DNA of 64,000 bases from an uncultured Clostridia bacterium. Its GTDB lineage: Bacteria > Bacillota > Clostridia > UMGS1883. Below the pieces are notes generated by a model. That model was not told the DNA's origin. It ran no database searches and was given only the letters and a program-made list of their open reading frames with translations. Every line of letters begins with the position of its first letter. Within the stretch, counting starts at the first letter, position 1. Shown here in pieces: positions 16,709 through 23,993 of the stretch. The stretch is taken from positions 41,292 through 105,291 of the forward strand of contig CAKSFM010000010.1 of assembly GCA_934454525.1 (NCBI GenBank). Reading direction: 5' to 3'. The position numbers and the translations under genes were made by a program.

Positions 16709-19231
16709 TTGGATTACAATACGATGGAACGCATCGGGATAACGCCGCGTGTTGAAAAGCTTAAGGAAATGCTTTTCGAACAGATGCCGCAGATTGAAAG
16801 CGACCGTGCACGGCTTGTTACCGAGAGCTATATGCAGACGGAAAATCTTCCTATAATAAAAAGAAGAAGCGCCGCCTTTGCGCATATAATGAAAAATCTT
16901 CCGATCACAATTCGCGAGGGCGAACTGATTGTCGGAAGCAACACAAAAAGACCGAGAAGCTGCCAAACCTTCCCCGAATATTCATTTGAGTGGCTTGAAA
17001 AGGAGTTTGACACTGTTGAAACGCGCTCTGCCGACCCGTTTTACATAAGCGAGGAAAATAAGCAGGTGCTCAGAGAAGTTCATAAATACTGGAAAGGAAA
17101 AACGAACAGCGACCTTGCAACAAGCTTCATGGCGCCCGAAGCGCTTAAGGCAATTGAACATAATGTTTTTACAACGGGAAATTATTTCTATAACGGTGTG
17201 GGTCATTTGTGCGTTGACTACGGAAAGGTGCTTGCCATAGGTTATAACGGGATAAAAGCCGAGGCACAGGCGGCGCTTGAAAAAGTGCAGCCGGCAGACG
17301 CGGATTATGCGCAGCGTTCGAGCTTCCTTGAAGCGGTTATTGAGTGCTGCGATGCAGCTGTTTTCTATGCAAACCGATATGCGCAGCTTGCAGAAAGCAT
17401 GGCAAGTGCGGCAACCGGTGAACGCAAAGAGGAGCTTTTAAAGATTGCGGCAAACTGCCGCAGCGTTCCGGCGAACGGAGCACAGAGCTTTTATGAAGCG
17501 TGTCAGTCGTTCTGGTTTGTTCAGATGCTGATTCAAACGGAGGGCAGCGGTCATTCGATTTCGCCCGGCAGGTTTGATATGTATATGTATCCTTACTTTA
17601 AAAAGGACTACGAAAGCGGTAAAATCACACTTTCGTTTGCACAGGAGCTTGTTGACTGCATATGGGTCAAGCTCAATGACCTCAACAAGGTGCGCGACGC
17701 CGTTTCGGCTGAGGGTTTTGCGGGTTACAGCCTTTTCCAGAATCTTATTGTCGGCGGTCAGACGGAGGACGGGCGTGATTCGACAAACGAGCTGTCGTTC
17801 ATCTGCCTGAATGCAACGCTCCATATCATGCTGCCGCAGCCGTCCATCTCAATAAGAGTGTGGAACGGCTCGCCGAATGAGCTGCTTATAATGGCGGCGC
17901 ATGTAACGCGGACAGGCGTCGGACTTCCGGCATATTATAATGACGAGGTTATTATTCCGGCACTGTTAAGCCGCGGACTAACGCCGGAGGATGCACACAA
18001 TTACTGTATAATCGGCTGCGTTGAACCGCAGGCTCCGTCCAAAACGGACGGCTGGCATGACGCGGCATTCTTCAACATGCTTCGTCCGCTTGAGCTTGTG
18101 TTCTCAAACGGAAAAAGCAAGGGCGAACAGATTTCGGTAAAAACCGGCGAAGTTGAAACGCTTGATACATACGAAAAATTCTTTGACGCGTACAAAAAGC
18201 AGATGGAATACATGATAACGCTGCTTGTGAATTCCGATAATTCGATTGACAAGGCTCATTCAATCCGCTGTCCGCTGCCGTTTTTGTCATCCATGGTTTC
18301 GGACTGCATCGAGAAAGGGAAGTCGGTTCAGGAGGGCGGCGCACATTACAATTTCACAGGTCCGCAAGGCTTTGGAATTGCAAACATGGCGGACGCGCTC
18401 TATGCAGTTAAAAAGCTTGTTTATGATGAAAAGAAATATACTCTTAAGGAGGTAAAAGCGGCGCTGGAAGCTAACTTCAGCGGCGGAAATTCAAGCGCAA
18501 GCGATGAGGAAATTGCTGTGCAGATTGCAAGCCATCTTGCCGAACACAGCGTTTCGCTTAATGAGGAAATCATTAAGGAAATTTACAAAAATGTTCACGA
18601 GAACAGGGAACGCAGCGGAAGCGCGCGTTATGCTCAGCTGCTTGAGGATATAAATGCGCTTCCGAAGTTCGGAAATGACATGGATGAGGTTGATGAGTTT
18701 GCACGTGCTGCGGCTTATACATATACCCGTCCGCTTGAAAAATACAAAAATCCGCGCGGCGGAATGTTCCAGGCAGGCCTTTACCCGGTGTCGGCAAATG
18801 TGCCGCTCGGTGCGCAGACCGGTGCAACTCCAGACGGGCGCATGGCATTCACTCCGATTGCGGACGGTGTTTCACCCTGTGCCGGCCGCGATGTTCACGG
18901 ACCGACGGCAGCTGCAAACTCCGTTGCAAAAATAGATCATGCGATTGCTTCGAACGGAACGCTGTTCAACATGAAATTTCATCCGTCCGCTCTTAAGGGC
19001 GATGAAGGCTTGCAGAACTTTGTTTCGCTTATACGGGCATATTTTGATCAGAAAGGTATGCACGTTCAGTTCAACGTTGTAAGCCGCGAAACACTCCGCG
19101 ACGCGCAGGAGCATCCCGAAAAATACAAGAATCTTGTTGTCCGCGTTGCAGGCTACAGCGCATTGTTCACAACGCTGTCGCGCTCACTGCAGGATGATAT
19201 TATCAGAAGAACGGAGCAGATGAGCTTCTGA
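16709..19231 (+). CDS. Glycyl radical diol dehydratase (B12-independent)
   Basis: An 840-residue glycyl radical enzyme. The radical site is Gly815 in VVRVAGYSALF; the catalytic thiyl is Cys437 with Glu439 in CIIGCVEPQ; His166 (GVGHLCVDYG), His282 (GSGHSISPGRF) and Asp451 (KTDGWHDAAFF) match the substrate-binding residues of B12-independent glycerol dehydratase, while choline lyase CutC differs at the GWHD position. With the aldolase nearby, 1,2-propanediol to propionaldehyde is the likely reaction. A TTG start at 16709 has GGAGGG 6 bases upstream. An extra segment of about 40 residues (about 595-650) is helical and charged. No N-terminal targeting helix is evident. Confidence 0.92.
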   Translation: MDYNTMERIGITPRVEKLKEMLFEQMPQIESDRARLVTESYMQTENLPIIKRRSAAFAHIMKNLPITIREGELIVGSNTKRPRSCQTFPEYSFEWLEKEFDTVETRSADPFYISEENKQVLREVHKYWKGKTNSDLATSFMAPEALKAIEHNVFTTGNYFYNGVGHLCVDYGKVLAIGYNGIKAEAQAALEKVQPADADYAQRSSFLEAVIECCDAAVFYANRYAQLAESMASAATGERKEELLKIAANCRSVPANGAQSFYEACQSFWFVQMLIQTEGSGHSISPGRFDMYMYPYFKKDYESGKITLSFAQELVDCIWVKLNDLNKVRDAVSAEGFAGYSLFQNLIVGGQTEDGRDSTNELSFICLNATLHIMLPQPSISIRVWNGSPNELLIMAAHVTRTGVGLPAYYNDEVIIPALLSRGLTPEDAHNYCIIGCVEPQAPSKTDGWHDAAFFNMLRPLELVFSNGKSKGEQISVKTGEVETLDTYEKFFDAYKKQMEYMITLLVNSDNSIDKAHSIRCPLPFLSSMVSDCIEKGKSVQEGGAHYNFTGPQGFGIANMADALYAVKKLVYDEKKYTLKEVKAALEANFSGGNSSASDEEIAVQIASHLAEHSVSLNEEIIKEIYKNVHENRERSGSARYAQLLEDINALPKFGNDMDEVDEFARAAAYTYTRPLEKYKNPRGGMFQAGLYPVSANVPLGAQTGATPDGRMAFTPIADGVSPCAGRDVHGPTAAANSVAKIDHAIASNGTLFNMKFHPSALKGDEGLQNFVSLIRAYFDQKGMHVQFNVVSRETLRDAQEHPEKYKNLVVRVAGYSALFTTLSRSLQDDIIRRTEQMSF

Positions 19232-19244
19232 TAAGGAGGCAGAA

Positions 19245-20030
19245 ATGGATTACTCAAATGTAAAGGGCAGAATATTTGATATACAAAAATACTCAGTGCA
19301 CGACGGCCCCGGAATCAGGACAATCGTTTTTCTGAAGGGGTGTCCGCTGCGCTGCCGCTGGTGCTGCAACCCCGAATCTCAGAAATTTGAGTTTCAGACG
19401 ATGAATATGCCGGATGGGTCAAAGCTTGTCGGGCGTGATGTGACGGCGGCGGAGGTTTTTGCCGAGGTCAAAAAGGATATATCTTATTATCGCCGCAGCG
19501 GCGGCGGAATGACGCTTTCCGGCGGTGAAATGCTGATGCAGCCTGATTTTTCGCTTGCGCTGCTGAAGCTTGCAAAAGGCTTCGGAATAAACACGGCGGT
19601 GGAATCAACCGGCTGTGCCTCCTTTGAAACAATTGCAAAGCTGCTGCCGTATATCGATACATATCTTCTTGATATAAAGCATATAAACGGAGAAAAACAT
19701 AAGCAGTTTACAACGCGTGACAATTCGCTTATTCTCGAAAATGCGGTTAAAATCGCGCAGAATACAAAAAAGTGCATTGTCCGTGTGCCGACAATCCCGA
19801 CCTTTAATGATACAGAAGATGAAATTTCCGAAATAGCGCGTTTTGCACATGACAAAATGCACGTTGAGGAAATCAATCTGCTTCCGTATCATCAGCTCGG
19901 GAGAGATAAGTACGGATGGCTCGGCAGGGATTACGGAATGGGAGAGCTTGAACCGCCGTCAGATGAAAAAATGCAGCGGCTTAAGGCTGCTGCGGAAAGA
20001 TGCGGCATGAAAGCAAAGATCGGGGGATGA
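19245..20030 (+). CDS. Glycyl radical enzyme activase, radical SAM, without ferredoxin insert
   Basis: A 261-residue activating enzyme. The radical SAM cluster motif is Cys33-x3-Cys37-x2-Cys40 in KGCPLRCRWCCNPES, and SGGGMTLSGGEMLMQPDF is the SAM-binding GGE region. It would make the glycyl radical on the preceding enzyme. Activases of glycerol dehydratase and CutC carry a Cys-rich two-cluster ferredoxin insert between these two motifs; here that stretch is only about 45 residues with no further cysteines, so the insert is absent. AAGGAGG precedes ATG, 13 bases after the dehydratase stop. Confidence 0.9.
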   Translation: MDYSNVKGRIFDIQKYSVHDGPGIRTIVFLKGCPLRCRWCCNPESQKFEFQTMNMPDGSKLVGRDVTAAEVFAEVKKDISYYRRSGGGMTLSGGEMLMQPDFSLALLKLAKGFGINTAVESTGCASFETIAKLLPYIDTYLLDIKHINGEKHKQFTTRDNSLILENAVKIAQNTKKCIVRVPTIPTFNDTEDEISEIARFAHDKMHVEEINLLPYHQLGRDKYGWLGRDYGMGELEPPSDEKMQRLKAAAERCGMKAKIGG

Positions 20031-20034
20031 CGGA

Positions 20035-20403
20035 ATGAACGAATTTGAATTAAAGGATAAAATGCGGATAATACAGGAAATTGTTCCGGGCAAGCAGATA
20101 ACGCTTGCACACGTTATTGCAAATCCCGATGAAATTCTGTACAGAAAACTCGGGTTGGATCCGTCAATTGACTATTCAAAATCGGCAATCGGAATTATTA
20201 CGATGACCCCGAGCGAAACGGCAATTATTGCCGGCGATATTGCAATCAAGGCGTCGGGCGTAGAAATCGGGTTTGTTGACCGCTTCAGCGGAACACTCAT
20301 TGTAACGGGAACCGTTTCCGAGGTGGACGCTTCCGTGAACGCAGTTGTCGCATATGCGGAAAAAACGCTCGGATTCACGGTTTGTCCTATAACGAAAACA
20401 TGA
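20035..20403 (+). CDS. BMC shell protein, PduU/EutS type (permuted hexamer)
   Basis: A 122-residue circularly permuted BMC-domain protein: it opens with IIQEIVPGKQITLAHVIANP, typical of PduU/EutS/CutR, and ends in the BMC helix (VDASVNAVVAYAEKTLGF). It would form a hexameric tile of the shell. GGGGGA lies 8 bases before the ATG. The stop overlaps the next start (ATGA). Confidence 0.92.
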   Translation: MNEFELKDKMRIIQEIVPGKQITLAHVIANPDEILYRKLGLDPSIDYSKSAIGIITMTPSETAIIAGDIAIKASGVEIGFVDRFSGTLIVTGTVSEVDASVNAVVAYAEKTLGFTVCPITKT

Positions 20404-20828
20404 TGAAAAAGCTGATTCTGATCGGAAGAAGCGAGGCAGGAAAAACAACGCTGACGCAGGCGCTGCGCGGTGAACGCCTCCACTATCATAAAACGCAGTA
20501 TGTTAATTTTCACGACGCGGTGATAGATACCCCCGGAGAATATGCCGAAAATCCCGAGCTTGGCAGGGCGCTTGCACTTTACTCCTATGAGGCAGACGTT
20601 GTGGGACTGCTGCTTTCGGCAACAGAACCGTATTCGCTTTATCCTCCTAATGTTGCCCCGATGGCGAACAGGGAGGTTATAGGAATAGTCACAAAAACCG
20701 ACGCGCCGAACGCCCGTCCGGACATGGCAAGGATGTGGCTTGAAATCGCCGGATGTAAACGGATTTTCTTCACTTCTTCATATAATAACGAGGGAATAAG
20801 TGAGATTTTAAATTATCTCGCTCAATAA
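20400..20828 (+). CDS. EutP/PduV-like small GTPase
   Basis: A 142-residue P-loop protein: Walker A IGRSEAGKTTLTQAL, switch region DAVIDTPGEY and a GTPase-type base motif VTKTDAP. EutP/PduV family members accompany microcompartment loci; PduV has been linked to the shell exterior, the EutP group also to acetate kinase activity. The start is taken at 20400, where ATG overlaps the stop of the shell gene; 20403 is also possible. It is the last gene before an internal promoter. Confidence 0.87.
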   Translation: MMKKLILIGRSEAGKTTLTQALRGERLHYHKTQYVNFHDAVIDTPGEYAENPELGRALALYSYEADVVGLLLSATEPYSLYPPNVAPMANREVIGIVTKTDAPNARPDMARMWLEIAGCKRIFFTSSYNNEGISEILNYLAQ

Positions 20829-20830
20829 AA

Positions 20831-20860
20831 TAGACAAAAAACCACAAAAAACCACAAAAA
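20831..20860 (+). repeat. Three 10-bp phased repeats ahead of the second locus promoter
   Basis: Two exact ACCACAAAAA units (20841-20850 and 20851-20860) preceded by a partial one (TAGACAAAAA). The spacing of about one helical turn and the position directly before the -35 box suggest an activator or repressor site, or a curved UP-like element. Confidence 0.5.
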
Positions 20861-20864
20861 GCTA

Positions 20865-20893
20865 TTGACAACATAGCATAATGAGTGTAAAAT
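20865..20893 (+). promoter_or_regulatory. Internal promoter ahead of the aldolase gene
   Basis: TTGACA (20865-20870), exactly 17 bases, TAAAAT (20888-20893). It divides the locus into a dehydratase module and an aldolase/shell module. Confidence 0.75.
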
Positions 20894-20953
20894 AAACATA
20901 AGCCAACAATTTAAAAAGCTATTAATTAATTTCTTTTTGAAAGGATGAAACAT

Positions 20954-21748
20954 ATGGTAAACGAGTACGAAATCAAAAAACAGATTTGCGAAATCGGTAA
21001 AAGAATTTATGACAGAGGTATGGTTGCCGCAAACGATGGTAACATCTCCGTTAAAATTTCCGATAACGAGTTCCTCTGCACACCCACGGGCGTAAGCAAA
21101 GGCTTTATGACTCCCGACTATATCTGTAAGGTTGACAAAGAGGGCAAGGTTCTTGAAGCAAACGGTTCGTTCAAACCCTCCAGCGAAATCAAAATGCATA
21201 TGAGAGTTTATAAAGAACGCCCCGATGTAAGAAGCGTTGTTCATGCTCATCCCATCTATGCAACAAGCTTTGCAATCGCAGGTATTCCGCTGACGCAGCC
21301 TATCATGCCCGAAGCTGTTATCGCTCTCGGCTGCGTTCCGATTGCTGAGTACGGCACACCGTCAACAAATGAAATTCCGGACGCTGTTGAAAAGTATCTT
21401 CAGCATTTTGACGCTGTTCTGCTTGCCAACCACGGCGCACTTTCTTACAGCGATTCGCTTCTTAATGCATATCACAAGATGGAATCCGTTGAATTCTATG
21501 CACAGCTTCTCTTCAATTCCAAACAGCTCGGCGGTCCTAAGGAGCTTAATGACGAGCAGGTTCAGCGCCTGTACGAAATCCGCCGTCAGTTCGGTCTTAA
21601 GGGCAAGCATCCGGCAGATCTCTGCCCGAACAACCGTGACGGTAAGGCAAGCTGCCACAGCTGCGGCGGCTGCTCGAACGGCAAAAAAGGCGACAATGAC
21701 CTTGTAGCGGAAATCACAAAAAAGGTTCTTGAAGCAATGGGAAAATAA
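20954..21748 (+). CDS. Class II aldolase, fuculose/rhamnulose-1-phosphate type, microcompartment-targeted
   Basis: A 264-residue class II aldolase (AraD/FucA family). Zinc ligands His97 and His99 (VVHAHPIYA) and His160 (LANHGAL) and the acid Glu78 (KPSSEIKMH) are present. It would split fuculose or rhamnulose 1-phosphate into lactaldehyde and dihydroxyacetone phosphate. The tail after about residue 216 has a Cys-rich linker (SCHSCGGCSNG) and ends in an amphipathic helix (DLVAEITKKVLEAMGK) like an encapsulation peptide. ATG at 20954 is preferred, since an ATG at 20945 overlaps the AAGGA site. This enzyme marks the locus as the fucose/rhamnose GRM type. Confidence 0.9.
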   Translation: MVNEYEIKKQICEIGKRIYDRGMVAANDGNISVKISDNEFLCTPTGVSKGFMTPDYICKVDKEGKVLEANGSFKPSSEIKMHMRVYKERPDVRSVVHAHPIYATSFAIAGIPLTQPIMPEAVIALGCVPIAEYGTPSTNEIPDAVEKYLQHFDAVLLANHGALSYSDSLLNAYHKMESVEFYAQLLFNSKQLGGPKELNDEQVQRLYEIRRQFGLKGKHPADLCPNNRDGKASCHSCGGCSNGKKGDNDLVAEITKKVLEAMGK

Positions 21749-21813
21749 TCCGCCCGGCGGATTGTCAATGATTTTTCCGTTCGCAGCACGGACGGAAAGA
21801 AAGGAATGATACA

Positions 21814-23013
21814 ATGGACATCAATTCTGAAAAAATTCAGCAGATTGTAAAGCAGGTGCTCAGCGAAATGAACGGCGCTCCGGCTGCCGCTCCGAGCGCG
21901 TCGGGTCCTATCCCGAAAACGGCTCACGTTGCAATGCTTACAAAACTTGAACATTATGACATTAAGGAATATCCCATTCCCGAGGTCGGTGACGGAGATA
22001 TTCTCGTAAAGGTTGAAGGCTGCGGCATCTGCGGCACTGATGCGCATGAATTTAAGCGCGATCCTTTCGGTCTTATTCCTGTTGTTCTCGGTCACGAGGG
22101 AACGGGCGAAATTGTTAAAATGGGCAAGGACGTAAAGGTTGACAGCGCCGGAAAGAAGCTTTCTGTCGGTGATAAGGTTGTAACCTGCATGATATTTAAG
22201 GACAATCCCGATATCACAATGTTTGACCTTAACAAGCAAAATGTCGGCGGCGCAGATGTTTACGGACTTCTTCCCGATGACGATGTGCACCTTAACGGCT
22301 GGTTCTCGGATTATATTCTTATCAGAAAGGGTTCTTCCGTTTTCAACGTAAGCGACCTTGACCTTGATTCGAGAATACTTATCGAGCCGTGCGCCGTTCT
22401 TGTTCACGCGGTTGAGCGTGCAAAGACAACGGGAATATTGCGCTTCAACAGCCGCGTTGTTGTTCAGGGCTGCGGACCTATCGGTCTTATATGCATAGCC
22501 GTTCTCAGAACAATGGGTATTGAAAATATCACGGCGGTTGACGGTCAGCCGAAGCGCCTTGAATTTGCAAAGAAAATGGGCGCGGACAAGACGGTTAACT
22601 TTACGGAACATAAGGGTATTGAAGCGCTCACGGGCGCGGTTGAGGCAACTTTCGGCGGTCATCTTGCCGACTTTGCTTTCCAGTGCACGGGCGCTCCTGC
22701 GGCACACAGCAATATATATAAGTTTATCCGTAACGGCGGCGGACTTTGCGAGCTTGGCTTCTTCATTAACGGAGGAGATGCTACGATTAATCCGCACTTT
22801 GATATATGCTCAAAGGAAATCACAATCGTCGGATCGTGGGTTTACACGCTGCGCGACTATGCGACAACATTTGATTTTCTCAAGAGAGCAAAGGCTATCG
22901 GACTTCCGATGTCAGAGCTTATAACGCACCGCTTCCCGCTCAGCGAAATTAACGAAGCGCACGTTACGAACCTGAAGATGGAAGGTCTTAAGATCGCCAT
23001 CGTAAACAAGTAA
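21814..23013 (+). CDS. Zinc-dependent alcohol dehydrogenase with N-terminal targeting peptide
   Basis: A 399-residue MDR-family dehydrogenase. The first 18 residues (INSEKIQQIVKQVLSEM) form an amphipathic helix followed by an Ala/Pro linker, the plan of a microcompartment encapsulation peptide; the aldehyde dehydrogenase begins the same way. Catalytic zinc motifs are GCGICGTDAHEF and GHEGTGEIVKMG, and the NAD site is VVQGCGPIGLICIAV. The usual four-Cys structural zinc lobe is not visible. It could reduce lactaldehyde to propanediol or propionaldehyde to propanol, recycling NAD inside the shell. AAAGGAATG precedes ATG. Confidence 0.9.
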   Translation: MDINSEKIQQIVKQVLSEMNGAPAAAPSASGPIPKTAHVAMLTKLEHYDIKEYPIPEVGDGDILVKVEGCGICGTDAHEFKRDPFGLIPVVLGHEGTGEIVKMGKDVKVDSAGKKLSVGDKVVTCMIFKDNPDITMFDLNKQNVGGADVYGLLPDDDVHLNGWFSDYILIRKGSSVFNVSDLDLDSRILIEPCAVLVHAVERAKTTGILRFNSRVVVQGCGPIGLICIAVLRTMGIENITAVDGQPKRLEFAKKMGADKTVNFTEHKGIEALTGAVEATFGGHLADFAFQCTGAPAAHSNIYKFIRNGGGLCELGFFINGGDATINPHFDICSKEITIVGSWVYTLRDYATTFDFLKRAKAIGLPMSELITHRFPLSEINEAHVTNLKMEGLKIAIVNK

Positions 23014-23045
23014 AATAATTATTATTTATATAGGAGGTACATACA

Positions 23046-23321
23046 ATGGCTCAGGAAGCATTGGGTATGATTGAAACAAGAGGTCTTGTTGCAGCAGTTG
23101 AAGCAGCAGACGCTATGGTTAAAGCAGCAGAGGTAACACTTATCGGAACTGAAAAGATCGGCAGCGGTCTTGTAAGCGTTATGGTAAGGGGCGATGTTGG
23201 CGCAGTTAAGGCAGCGGTTGAAGCCGGCAGTGCAAGCGCAAGCAGACTCGGCGAGCTTATCGCAGTTCATGTAATTCCCCGTCCTCATACGGATGTTGAA
23301 AAAATTCTTCCGACTCTTTAA
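23046..23321 (+). CDS. BMC-H shell protein, PduA/EutM type
   Basis: A 91-residue canonical BMC-H protein: EALGMIETRGLVAAVEAAD at the N-terminus, KIGSGLVSVMVRGDVGAVKA in the centre and HVIPRPHTDVEKIL at the end. It forms hexameric facets. AGGAGG lies 8 bases upstream. It is a close tandem duplicate of the next gene. Confidence 0.96.
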   Translation: MAQEALGMIETRGLVAAVEAADAMVKAAEVTLIGTEKIGSGLVSVMVRGDVGAVKAAVEAGSASASRLGELIAVHVIPRPHTDVEKILPTL

Positions 23322-23340
23322 TCGGAAAGGGTGAAAAGTA

Positions 23341-23691
23341 ATGGCTGAAAAAAAACAAGCAAAAAAAGCGGCGGCTCCGGCTGCGGCTGAAATAAATAAG
23401 GAGGTTAAGGTTATGACTCAGGAAGCACTCGGTATGGTAGAAACAAGAGGTCTTGTTGCAGCAATTGAGGCAGCAGATTCTATGCTCAAGGCAGCAAACG
23501 TAACACTTATCGGAACGGAGAAAATCGGAAGCGGTCTTGTAAGCGTTATGGTAAGAGGTGACGTTGGCGCAGTTAAGGCAGCAGTTGATGCCGGCAGCGC
23601 AAATGCAAGCAAGCTCGGCGAACTCGTAGCAGTTCACGTAATTCCCCGTCCTCACACTGATGTTGAAAAAATTCTTCCCTCTCTTAAATAA
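23341..23691 (+). CDS. BMC-H shell protein with two possible starts
   Basis: 116 residues from ATG at 23341, preceded by AAAGGGTG. The first 24 residues (MAEKKQAKKAAAPAAAEINK...) are a Lys/Ala-rich extension absent from the paralogue before it. The BMC core begins at Met25 (TQEALGMVETRGLVAAIEAA), and this ATG (23413) has its own perfect AAGGAGG site. The gene can thus give a long and a short hexamer protein, 116 and 92 residues, like PduB/PduB' in plan. The core differs from its neighbour by about a dozen residues. Confidence 0.94.
   Translation: MAEKKQAKKAAAPAAAEINKEVKVMTQEALGMVETRGLVAAIEAADSMLKAANVTLIGTEKIGSGLVSVMVRGDVGAVKAAVDAGSANASKLGELVAVHVIPRPHTDVEKILPSLK
23398..23415 (+). promoter_or_regulatory. 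Internal ribosome binding site and second start in BMC-H gene
   Basis: AAGGAGG (23398-23404), eight bases, then ATG (23413-23415) in frame. The upstream start of the same gene has a weaker AAAGGGTG site. Confidence 0.7.
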
Positions 23692-23705
23692 TCGGAGGAA
23701 TTTCA

Positions 23706-23972
23706 ATGTTAGTCGGTAAGGTTGTCGGAACGCTTGTTTCGACGCGCAAGAACGAAAAGCTTGTAGGCAATAAATTTATGATCGTGGAAACGCTTCCCGG
23801 ATTCGGCCCGGAGGCAAAGCGCATTGTCGCGGTTGACAATGTCGGAGCCGGTATGGGCGAAGCTGTTCTTGTGGCGATGGGAAGCGCCGCAAGAATAGGA
23901 ACGGACGAGGAAAGCGCGCCCGTTGACGCGGCGATTGTCGGAATAATCGACGATGTTTCTTCGATTCACTGA
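23706..23972 (+). CDS. BMC-P pentameric vertex protein, EutN/CcmL type
   Basis: An 88-residue EutN/CcmL/PduN-type protein: MLVGKVVGTLVSTRKNEKL, KFMIVETLPG, AVDNVGAGMGEAVLVAMGS and VDAAIVGIIDDV follow the family. It caps the vertices of the shell. TCGGAGGAAT precedes the ATG, 15 bases after the previous stop. Confidence 0.95.
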   Translation: MLVGKVVGTLVSTRKNEKLVGNKFMIVETLPGFGPEAKRIVAVDNVGAGMGEAVLVAMGSAARIGTDEESAPVDAAIVGIIDDVSSIH

Positions 23973-23993
23973 TAAGACGGAAAGGGAATGGCA

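Noticed and set aside
16709..19231. Choline trimethylamine-lyase (CutC)
   Set aside because: The GWHD residues, His166 and His282 fit diol dehydratase, and the locus has a sugar-phosphate aldolase; no choline genes are present.
20831..20860. Possible CRISPR-like short repeats
   Set aside because: Only 10-bp units without spacers, directly upstream of a promoter.
21586..22797. A 403-codon frame opposite the aldolase and alcohol dehydrogenase genes
   Set aside because: It spans two real genes and their gap and shows no recognisable motif.
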